Assembly: GCA_007129085.1 (NCBI GenBank)
Contig: SKWF01000157.1
Coordinates: 1-5,483, forward strand
DNA from: Balneolaceae bacterium
Lineage (GTDB): Bacteria > Bacteroidota > Rhodothermia > Balneolales > Balneolaceae
DNA: 5,483 bases
Direction of reading: 5' to 3'
Positions 1 through 5,483 of this stretch are shown here, piece after piece; positions within the stretch are counted from its first letter, which is position 1; every line of letters starts with the position of its first letter. Both the position numbers and the translations under genes were made by a program. Below the pieces are notes generated by a model, which was not told the origin of the DNA, did no database searches, and saw nothing but the letters and a program-made list of their open reading frames with translations.

Positions 1-126
1 GATGAAGAACTGATTCGATCTCAAAATCCGAATGTGAATATTATGGAGTTCTTCGAAAATATTCGATCCACAAGAGATCTTGTACAGAGTGAAGTCTGGA
101 AGCTACTCCATTACATTACAAAGTAG
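1..126 (+). CDS. C-terminal end of an unidentified protein (5' end outside window)
   Basis: Frame 1 is open from the first base to a TAG at 124-126 and gives 41 residues, including the stretch NIMEFFENIRSTRDLVQSEV and ending in WKLLHYITK. The segment is acidic and amphipathic and reads like a closing alpha-helix of a soluble protein; no membrane segment or sorting signal is visible. Reading continuity up to the window edge and codon use like the neighbours support a real gene end, but 41 residues without a motif do not allow a family call. It converges on aguA, and the two coding ends overlap by 11 bp, so no separate terminator fits between them. It could in principle be a chance open frame, because so short an open stretch is weak evidence. 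Confidence 0.55.
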   Translation, partial: DEELIRSQNPNVNIMEFFENIRSTRDLVQSEVWKLLHYITK

Positions 127-1198
127 ATTTTCCCACAGGAATATCTACACCGTATAGCTGTTGTGTGATACAGTGGATACTACCCTGCCCCCAAACCAAA
201 TCGGAGCAGGGAAAACCAATTATTCGCCTTTCGGGAAATAGTTCTGAAAATGTCTCTGTAACTGCGCGGTCATACCTATCATCATAAAGAGGTATCAAAA
301 CGGCCTCATTAAGTATATAAAAGTTGATATAACTTGCCGGGACATGTTCAGAGCCATCCACGGTTTCCCCGTCAATTTTTGTTTCAGGCAGTGGAATTGG
401 AATGACGGTAAAGGGTTTTCCGGCTTGATCTGTTGCACGTTTTAAAATCTCGTAGTTCTCTTTCAGAGCATCGTGGTTCAGATTATATTCGTCTTCGCAT
501 ACAGATGTGATGATGGTGCTTTCATTCACAAATCTTGCTATGCCGTCAATGTGGCCGTCGGTATCATCTCCCGCCAAACCGGTTTTTAACCAGATCACTT
601 TTTCTGCTCCCAAATAGCTTGATAAATACTCCTCAACCTGCTTTTTCGTCAGATTCGGATTCCGATTTTCATTCAACAGCACCGATTCAGTTGTTAGAAA
701 TACACCGGTTCCGTTTGTGTCAATCGCCCCACCCTCGAGCACAATTCCCGGTTCAAAAGTTGGAACACCGTATTTATTTGCTAAGAATTTTGGAAGCTGA
801 TTATCATCGCTCCACGGCGGATATTTTTCGCCCCAGGCATTGTACTCCCAATTAACAATCGCATAGGTCTCATTTTTGCGATGTTTAACCATAATCGGAC
901 CGCAATCCCGAACCCATACATCATTCACAGGTTGTATAACAATTTCAATTTTCTCAGTATCGATATTCTGATGGTGGAGGTAATTCAGTAGGCGTTCTTT
1001 AATGCCTTTATCGTTTACAAATAACAGGACCGGTTCAAAAGAAACAATCCATTTAACCAGCTCAATATAAACCTGCTCCACTCTTTCTAATCGTTCATCA
1101 GGCCAGGTTTGCCGGTTATGAGGCCACGTTAACATTGTGCCGGCATGCGAGGCCCATTCCGGTGGCATAACATAATTTTGAGGTTTGTTTATCGACAT
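116..1198 (-). CDS. aguA: Agmatine deiminase (peptidyl-arginine deiminase family)
   Basis: This predicted 360-residue cytoplasmic enzyme would hydrolyse agmatine to N-carbamoylputrescine and ammonia, a step in the route from arginine to putrescine. The family fingerprint runs the full length: MPPEW near residues 11-15 and TWPHNRQTWP at 24-33, the WVRDCGP motif at 95-101 (Asp98), GIVLEGGAID at 151-160, the DTDGHID motif at 212-218 (His216 and Asp218), and GQGSIHCITQQ at 337-347 with the nucleophile Cys343. All expected catalytic residues are present, and the length fits the family. There is no signal peptide, which argues against a secreted peptidylarginine deiminase. The ATG at 1196-1198 is chosen because MPPEW follows within ten residues; an AGGA lies 13 nt upstream, which is farther than usual. 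The gene starts 22 bp after the stop of the nuclease gene on the same strand, so the two are probably cotranscribed. The usual partner aguB (N-carbamoylputrescine amidase) is not seen here. A related guanidine deiminase is the main alternative. Confidence 0.93.
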   Translation of the reverse strand: MSINKPQNYVMPPEWASHAGTMLTWPHNRQTWPDERLERVEQVYIELVKWIVSFEPVLLFVNDKGIKERLLNYLHHQNIDTEKIEIVIQPVNDVWVRDCGPIMVKHRKNETYAIVNWEYNAWGEKYPPWSDDNQLPKFLANKYGVPTFEPGIVLEGGAIDTNGTGVFLTTESVLLNENRNPNLTKKQVEEYLSSYLGAEKVIWLKTGLAGDDTDGHIDGIARFVNESTIITSVCEDEYNLNHDALKENYEILKRATDQAGKPFTVIPIPLPETKIDGETVDGSEHVPASYINFYILNEAVLIPLYDDRYDRAVTETFSELFPERRIIGFPCSDLVWGQGSIHCITQQLYGVDIPVGKSTL

Positions 1199-1220
1199 GA
1201 GTGGATTTGAGTCCTAAAAA

Positions 1221-3830
1221 TTAATTGATCAGTGTCATGGTATCGGTTTTTGCATTTCCATTTCCCAACATTACACGGTAGAGATAAAATCCACTCGCTA
1301 AATGTGGAGCGTTAAAAGGCACGGAGTGAACTCCAGCAGTAAATGTTTGATTATCGATGACTATTGAAACCTGCTGACCCATCACATCAAAAATCTCGAT
1401 CGTTACTTCATGAGCTTCAGGAATTGAAAATTCAATATTTGTCTCTGATCGAAACGGATTCGGGTAGTTTGGCTTCAACTCAAACGAATCACTTACTGCC
1501 GGAGGTGGCTCTCCTTCGCTATCTCCTTCTGTAAATTGAAATCTGGTCCATACCGGGGCGTGATCTGATGTGGTTGAAACAAAGCTGGAGATGTAGTTGG
1601 GATTCTCAATCCGCACCGTTTCTTCTAAGTATGATTCAGACAACGCATTTGTGGTAATGATGTGATCGATCATACTGCTGAAATTTCCACCCAAATAAGA
1701 GCTTTGTCCTCTCTCTTCGAGTAACAAAGTTATTGGCAGGTAATTTTCACTCTCCACAAAGTTACTATATGGTGACTCCTCTTCGTTGTAGGTAGAGAGA
1801 ATCAGCTGGTCGTTATAATCTCCAATAAACAGTACATTTTCATCTGACCTATACTCATCAAGATACGCCTTAAACTCCCTGGACGCATTTTGCCGACGAT
1901 TATAAGAAGGTTCATCACCAAAGGCTTTGGCATGAACATTATATGATCGTACCCGTTTTGTTCGCCCGTCAACAGTTGCATCAAATTCAAAAAAAAGCGG
2001 TGGACGACCGGCCCAATAAAACTCCCAATCAGATGATGCATTTTCAGGATGTAACTCTCCCGTATCGAGCGAGTCAACTACTCCGGTTTTAAATAGATAA
2101 GCTGTTTGCTGGGTTTGGGAGTAGGATGACATAAATCCACTATAATCATCCAGGCTATTTACCAAATTCTTAAATTGCTCTCTGTTTACGATCTCTTGAA
2201 ATGTATATAGATCTGCATCAATTGTCTCCACAACCGTAATTACATTCGAAAGCTGCAGATCCACATTTTCCGGCCCGCGGGTGGCATCACCAAACCATTC
2301 GATATTCCAGGTTGCTACGTCGAATGTTTCAGATTTCGGAATATCTTCATATGGATACACAAACGGTTCTGCGTCAATATCATCCGTGTCGCGAGGTTTT
2401 AATTGGTATACATCATTGAATCGATCCACTACCCCGACAATTTCGGTAGAGCCTTCCGGAGCTTCAGCTCCTACAACGTCTGTGGTATTATCAATCCGTA
2501 ACACACCTTCATCTGTATGATCCTCAATACCATAGTTTGTATTCCCCTGGAAAGAACCTGAATGATCTATGGTAACATCAAGTACTCGAATGATTTGCGA
2601 TTCATAATTTCCACTATTTATTCCCTGTATTGTAACCGGCAGTGGCTCTATTTCACGTCTTTCAGCGTCAATAATTTCATAGCTGATATTATCATCACCA
2701 TCCACTTCAGCAATCTGCAGAAGAAATGTACCCTCCCCTGATCCGGTTGGATTAAACTCTGTAATTGGTCCGGTAATGTGGAGTGAATCACCCCGCTGAA
2801 CATCGTTGTGGAGCGGTTCGTAGTAGGCTGCAATTCCCGCTGTTTCATCCTGTAGAAAAACAGGGCCATCAAATTCATTCGCAACAGTTACTCTTCCGGC
2901 TACCGTCACCCGGGTTCCAAATTCAAATTCTCTTACCTGTTCTATTGAGTTAATTTCACCTTCATCGACACCTAAACCTTCAAGTTGAAGCCTGAATTCG
3001 GGTGTATTGGGATCGTTAGATTCGATAATAAGTTCATCAACCCGTCCTCCACTATTCGTAGGTAAAAAATTCAACGTTATTGTTTCACGATCTGATGTTT
3101 CGAATGAACCCGTTATATCTGTCTCAATTTTAAAATCAGTACCGTCAGAAAAATAGATGTCCGTAATTTCGAGATCAGGTTCACCAGTATTGCCTACCTC
3201 CAACTCAAGAGGACGTTCAGTATTGATATTTGTAGCGGGAAAAGTGAGTTTTGAGCCATCACTTACACGATTATTTCCTTTTTGAATCGATATCGTAGGA
3301 TTTTCATCCGGTATAAAAAATGGTTCGATATGGATATCATCTATGTTCATTCTCCCCCCTGCGGCGTGAACAAATCGAAATCGAATATCACCTTCTTCAC
3401 CAACATCTACTGTTTGTTCTTCAAGGGCATCAGGAGCTATAATTGGGTCACCAAGGTTGCTCCAGCTTGAACCACTATCCGTAGAATACTCAACTTCCAG
3501 TTCACCGCCGGTGTCGTTGGCAAAACCCGAATTGGCCAGGTAAAATCGAACCTGCTCGGCCCCCTCCGGATAATCAAACTCCATCTGGAGAGTCCCATCG
3601 GTGTCCCCCTCACGGCGAATTCTAACAGAACGCTCTCCATTTTTTGCATCTCTTTCGTCTGTTCCAATAAGCGCCTCACTTAAGTACCAGTCACCACTGG
3701 AGAGCGAGATTGTATCTTCACTCCAGAAGTTTTTGCTATCACCATCTTCAAAATCTTCCGTTACTTGAGCAAAAAGTGTTCCTTGAAGAAGAATGGAGAA
3801 CAATATGGATGCAAACGTAATTTTTAGCAC
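1221..3830 (-). CDS. Secreted multidomain endonuclease/exonuclease/phosphatase-family nuclease with T9SS sorting domain
   Basis: This 869-residue protein is probably an extracellular or surface nuclease that degrades DNA or RNA. Domains in order: a signal peptide (about 1-21, cut after LFA); a beta-rich jelly-roll-like region (24-170); an ASH/HYDIN-like 'choice-of-anchor D' immunoglobulin-like domain (about 178-288, with the SNDPNTPEFRLQLEG segment); two tandem OB-fold-like segments (about 294-376 and 398-485); the catalytic domain (about 503-766); and a type-A T9SS C-terminal domain (about 785-869, from LKPNYPNPF to MTLIN). The catalytic domain keeps the key residues: Asn509 in WNIEW, Glu546 in FQEI, His633 in NVHAKA, Asp671 and Asn673 in GDYND, Asp722-His723 in MIDH, and Asp756-His757 in TSDHAP, so it looks active. 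The OB-plus-nuclease layout recalls extracellular nucleases such as ExeM. The start is GTG at 3830: a TAA lies in frame upstream, no ATG is available, and this start gives a clean signal peptide. No Shine-Dalgarno site is evident. Substrate choice (DNA, RNA, or a phosphoester) is inferred. Confidence 0.9.
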   Translation of the reverse strand: MLKITFASILFSILLQGTLFAQVTEDFEDGDSKNFWSEDTISLSSGDWYLSEALIGTDERDAKNGERSVRIRREGDTDGTLQMEFDYPEGAEQVRFYLANSGFANDTGGELEVEYSTDSGSSWSNLGDPIIAPDALEEQTVDVGEEGDIRFRFVHAAGGRMNIDDIHIEPFFIPDENPTISIQKGNNRVSDGSKLTFPATNINTERPLELEVGNTGEPDLEITDIYFSDGTDFKIETDITGSFETSDRETITLNFLPTNSGGRVDELIIESNDPNTPEFRLQLEGLGVDEGEINSIEQVREFEFGTRVTVAGRVTVANEFDGPVFLQDETAGIAAYYEPLHNDVQRGDSLHITGPITEFNPTGSGEGTFLLQIAEVDGDDNISYEIIDAERREIEPLPVTIQGINSGNYESQIIRVLDVTIDHSGSFQGNTNYGIEDHTDEGVLRIDNTTDVVGAEAPEGSTEIVGVVDRFNDVYQLKPRDTDDIDAEPFVYPYEDIPKSETFDVATWNIEWFGDATRGPENVDLQLSNVITVVETIDADLYTFQEIVNREQFKNLVNSLDDYSGFMSSYSQTQQTAYLFKTGVVDSLDTGELHPENASSDWEFYWAGRPPLFFEFDATVDGRTKRVRSYNVHAKAFGDEPSYNRRQNASREFKAYLDEYRSDENVLFIGDYNDQLILSTYNEEESPYSNFVESENYLPITLLLEERGQSSYLGGNFSSMIDHIITTNALSESYLEETVRIENPNYISSFVSTTSDHAPVWTRFQFTEGDSEGEPPPAVSDSFELKPNYPNPFRSETNIEFSIPEAHEVTIEIFDVMGQQVSIVIDNQTFTAGVHSVPFNAPHLASGFYLYRVMLGNGNAKTDTMTLIN

Positions 3831-3851
3831 AATAACACAGGTATAAGCCGG

Positions 3852-3871
3852 AAACCGAACTCCGACGGTTT
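3852..3871 (-). other. Small inverted repeat in the presumed leader of the nuclease mRNA
   Basis: AAACCG (3852-3857) and CGGTTT (3866-3871) form a perfect 6-bp inverted repeat with an 8-nt loop. It lies 21-41 nt upstream of the GTG start, inside the leader predicted for the minus-strand transcript. It might form a weak hairpin near the ribosome entry region. It has no long stem and no T-run that would make it a convincing terminator, and it matches no riboswitch I recognise. Confidence 0.25.
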
Positions 3872-3907
3872 AAATTTTATAAGAGGATAAATTTAGAAAA
3901 ACAGATT

Positions 3908-3938
3908 TTAAACTACTTCAATTTGTGATCTCTGCAAA
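3908..3938 (-). promoter_or_regulatory. Candidate Bacteroidota-type promoter for the nuclease-aguA unit
   Basis: On the minus strand, TTTG (3935-3938) is followed after exactly 19 nt by TAGTTTAA (3908-3915). The known Bacteroidota housekeeping consensus is TTTG, about 19 nt, then TAnnTTTG, so the -33 box matches 4/4 and the -7 box 4/6 at the expected spacing. Transcription would start near position 3900 and leave a leader of about 70 nt before the GTG start. The motif is short and the region AT-rich, so a chance match is possible. Confidence 0.4.
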
Positions 3939-3961
3939 GTTGTCTATTCAAAAAGTTCTCT

Positions 3962-3992
3962 TTTCCTTTTAATGTTACGCAGGATATATTCC
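3962..3992 (+). promoter_or_regulatory. Weak candidate promoter for the thymidine kinase-transporter unit
   Basis: TTTC (3962-3965), 19 nt, then TATATTCC (3985-3992) is an imperfect fit to TTTG-N19-TAnnTTTG (3/4 and 4/6); TATATT also resembles a general -10 box. It would give a short leader of roughly 28 nt. A competing match, TTTG (3922-3925)-N19-TATTCAAA (3945-3952), keeps the upstream box but only TA of the downstream one. A promoter must exist somewhere in 3831-4026 because the genes diverge, but its exact place is uncertain. Confidence 0.2.
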
Positions 3993-4026
3993 ACGCATTA
4001 ATAGTTTCCCATTAGTTAGTTTTTTT

Positions 4027-4668
4027 ATGATAAATGAGCCTTGGTTTGTACCCAGCAACGTAGGCTGGATTGAAGTAATTTGTGGAGGTATGTTCAGTGG
4101 AAAAACTGAAGAACTGATTCGGAGGGCCAAAAGGGCTTATATTGCCGGACAGCAGGTGGTTGTCGTAAAACCAACTGTAGATAATCGGTATAGCGATAGC
4201 GAAGTTGTTTCTCATAATCAATCAGCCCTGCCGGGAATTCAGGTTGATACAGCCGATCAAATAATTCTTCTAACATCATCAGCCAAAGTTGTTTGTATTG
4301 ATGAAGCTCAATTTTTTGATGACCGCATCATTGAAGTGGTCAATACTCTTGCAAATGATGGTAAACGAGTAATTCTTGCCGGCTTAGATATGGACTTCGA
4401 GGGCAGGCCATTCGAACCCATGCCACAACTTTTGGCAATTGCCGAGTACGTTACAAAGCTCCACGCTATATGTGCAGAAAGTGGTGTAATGGCTCACTAC
4501 TCGCAAAGAGTTGTTGAAAATAAAGACAAAGTGTTGGTAGGTGAAAAAGATGCTTACGAACCGCGTGCCCGCCACTGTTTTCGCCCACCTGTAGATACTA
4601 AAAAAGGTACCCCACTCCCACCGCTGGATCCACCGGAAAATAACTTGAACAATAATAACGAGGAATAA
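4027..4668 (+). CDS. tdk: Thymidine kinase (TK1 type) with degenerate zinc site
   Basis: This 213-residue cytoplasmic enzyme would phosphorylate thymidine, and probably deoxyuridine, with ATP to give dTMP in pyrimidine salvage. Visible motifs: the Walker A loop GGMFSGKT at 20-27; KPTVDNRY at 48-55; the Walker B-like VCIDEAQFF at 89-97 with the catalytic Glu93; GLDMDFEGRPFEPMP at 119-133; and YSQR plus the YEPR segment (177-180) of the thymidine-binding 'lasso' region. The zinc site is unusual: the expected C-x-x-C pairs read C149-A-E-S152 and A181-R-H-C184, so one ligand is missing from each. After the HCF motif there is a Pro/Asn-rich tail of about 24 residues ending NNNNEE. The ATG at 4027 is the only sensible start, since the next in-frame Met is inside the P-loop. 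It is preceded by seven T's and no Shine-Dalgarno site. The stop codon abuts the start of the downstream nucleoside transporter. Confidence 0.93.
   Translation: MINEPWFVPSNVGWIEVICGGMFSGKTEELIRRAKRAYIAGQQVVVVKPTVDNRYSDSEVVSHNQSALPGIQVDTADQIILLTSSAKVVCIDEAQFFDDRIIEVVNTLANDGKRVILAGLDMDFEGRPFEPMPQLLAIAEYVTKLHAICAESGVMAHYSQRVVENKDKVLVGEKDAYEPRARHCFRPPVDTKKGTPLPPLDPPENNLNNNNEE
4660..4664 (+). promoter_or_regulatory. Ribosome binding site of the nucleoside transporter, inside the kinase gene end
   Basis: GAGGA lies 4 nt before the ATG at 4669 and overlaps the codons for the last residues (NEE) of the thymidine kinase. The spacing is short but workable. It is the clearest Shine-Dalgarno-like site in the window and supports the start at 4669. 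With the kinase stop codon directly before this ATG, translational coupling is likely. Confidence 0.55.
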
Positions 4669-5483
4669 ATGGAGATTGTAAGAGGTTTAATTGGAATGGC
4701 ATTCATTATTGGAATTGCCCTTCTGTTTAGTAAAAACCGAAAACTGATCGACTGGAAACTTGTTGGCGTTGGCTTGGGAATACAGTTTGTCCTTACCGTC
4801 TTTATCCTGAAAGGGAGACAAATGCAGGAGTTTTGGGGACCACTCGGATGGCCGAGAGAATTCTTCAGTTGGGTCTCTTCGTTCTTTGTTGTAGTTCTCG
4901 ATTTTACCACAGAAGGGGCAGAATTTATTTTTGGTGATTTAGCCAGAAGCCCCGGCATGGAAGACAGCATGGGGAACTTCTTTGCATTCCAGGTACTTCC
5001 AACAATTATTTTCTTTGCTTCTCTTACAGCCATTTTATACCACTACGGTATACTTCAAAAGGTTGTAAAATACGTTGCCAAAGGAATGCAGAAACTAATG
5101 GGGACATCCGGTGCAGAATCCCTTTCAGTAATTTCTAACATCTTTGTTGGTCAAACGGAATCTCCTCTGGTTATCAAGCCCTATATAGAAAAGATGACCA
5201 AATCGGAATTACTCGCAGTGATGACTGGTGGAATGGCTACAATTGCCGGTGGTGTAATGGCGGCTTATGTGCAAATGCTCGGAAATTCATACGCCTTAGC
5301 ACATGATGTGTCACTCGATGTTGGCCGTTTACTTTTTGCAGAACAATTGCTAAGTGCTTCGTTAATGGCGGCTCCCGCAGCTCTTGTAATAGCTAAAATC
5401 ATTTATCCGGAAGATTCTGAACCCGCTACTCGTGGTGATGTTAAGATGAACGTAGAAACCCCGGATGCAAACGGTATTGATGC
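4669..5483 (+). CDS. nupC: Concentrative nucleoside transporter, NupC/CNT family (3' end outside window)
   Basis: An open frame starting MEIVRGLIGMAFIIGIALLF runs 271 codons to the window edge without a stop. It is an inner-membrane protein that would import nucleosides by Na+ or H+ symport. Visible parts: a first membrane helix (about 6-20), a second (about 31-47), a segment PREFFSWV and a hydrophobic stretch near 65-80, a helix around 125-144 region's start (FFAFQVLPTIIFFASLTAIL, 124-143), GAESLSVISNIFVGQTESPL at 148-167, and a glycine-rich helix MTGGMATIAGGVMAAYVQM at 185-203. GQTE (161-164) corresponds to the nucleobase-binding loop of Vibrio cholerae CNT. Later substrate-binding motifs of the family fall beyond the window; families run to about 400 residues or more, so roughly 60% is seen. 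The ATG at 4669 directly follows the kinase TAA and has a GAGGA site 4 nt upstream. Substrate range among nucleosides cannot be told from this part, but pairing with thymidine kinase points to thymidine among them. Confidence 0.92.
   Translation, partial: MEIVRGLIGMAFIIGIALLFSKNRKLIDWKLVGVGLGIQFVLTVFILKGRQMQEFWGPLGWPREFFSWVSSFFVVVLDFTTEGAEFIFGDLARSPGMEDSMGNFFAFQVLPTIIFFASLTAILYHYGILQKVVKYVAKGMQKLMGTSGAESLSVISNIFVGQTESPLVIKPYIEKMTKSELLAVMTGGMATIAGGVMAAYVQMLGNSYALAHDVSLDVGRLLFAEQLLSASLMAAPAALVIAKIIYPEDSEPATRGDVKMNVETPDANGID

Noticed and set aside
535..855. 106-codon plus-strand open frame
   Set aside because: It is antisense to the most conserved central part of aguA, and its translation shows no domain or plausible start signal.
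1802..2077. 91-codon minus-strand open frame inside the nuclease gene
   Set aside because: It is an out-of-frame shadow of the catalytic domain, whose active-site motifs are intact in the main frame, so no frameshift needs to be assumed.
3437..3679. 80-codon minus-strand open frame near the nuclease N-terminus
   Set aside because: The main frame continues unbroken through the jelly-roll-like region; this is an alternate frame without motif or start signal.
3852..3880. Inverted repeat followed by AT-rich DNA as a plus-strand terminator
   Set aside because: No plus-strand gene lies upstream that would need it, the stem is only 6 bp, and there is no clean T-run.
4012..4221. 69-codon minus-strand open frame across the kinase start
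   Set aside because: It is antisense to the P-loop-encoding part of the kinase and has no recognisable features.
4642..4665. AAT/AAC-rich stretch as a tandem repeat or slippage site
   Set aside because: The codons are mixed AAT and AAC with interruptions, too short and irregular to call a microsatellite or a programmed frameshift signal; it is simply the Asn-rich end of the kinase.
4554..5033. 159-codon minus-strand open frame
   Set aside because: It lies opposite the kinase end and the first half of the nucleoside transporter, both of which have clear family motifs; its own translation is basic, low in complexity and motif-free.

Overview
The window suggests a member of the Bacteroidota/Rhodothermota/Balneolota group, and on overall look most likely a Balneolaceae-like bacterium; the genus cannot be given. 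The reasons are a type-A type IX secretion (T9SS) sorting domain at the end of a large exported protein (an 'NYPNPF' start and a 'SGFYLYRV' segment), a TTTG-N19-TA promoter-like element of the Bacteroidota kind, weak or absent Shine-Dalgarno sites at most starts, and moderately AT-rich DNA. This placement is inference; there is no rRNA or marker gene in the window.

Layout: positions 1-126 hold the last 41 codons of an unidentified plus-strand gene. It converges on, and overlaps by 11 bp, a minus-strand agmatine deiminase gene (aguA, 116-1198). Upstream of aguA on the same strand, only 22 bp away, is a very large gene (1221-3830) for a secreted, multidomain endonuclease/exonuclease/phosphatase-fold nuclease with a T9SS sorting tail. 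These two genes look like one transcription unit, nuclease first. A 196-bp divergent intergenic region (3831-4026) separates them from a plus-strand pair: a TK1-type thymidine kinase (4027-4668) and a concentrative nucleoside transporter of the NupC/CNT family (from 4669, cut by the window end). The transporter start codon directly follows the kinase stop codon.

Taken together, the two divergent units read as a scavenging locus. A T9SS-exported nuclease would degrade extracellular DNA; nucleosides released after dephosphorylation would enter through the CNT transporter, and thymidine would be trapped as dTMP by the kinase. The agmatine deiminase adds a nitrogen/polyamine salvage activity to the nuclease unit. 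The functional link is inferred from gene order and known family roles. No outer-membrane porin or 5'-nucleotidase is visible here.

The most notable oddities are a thymidine kinase that appears to have lost one cysteine from each of its two zinc-binding pairs, the zero-gap kinase/transporter junction with its ribosome site inside a Pro/Asn-rich kinase tail, and the GTG start of the nuclease. No tRNA, rRNA, CRISPR array, insertion sequence or phage feature was seen.
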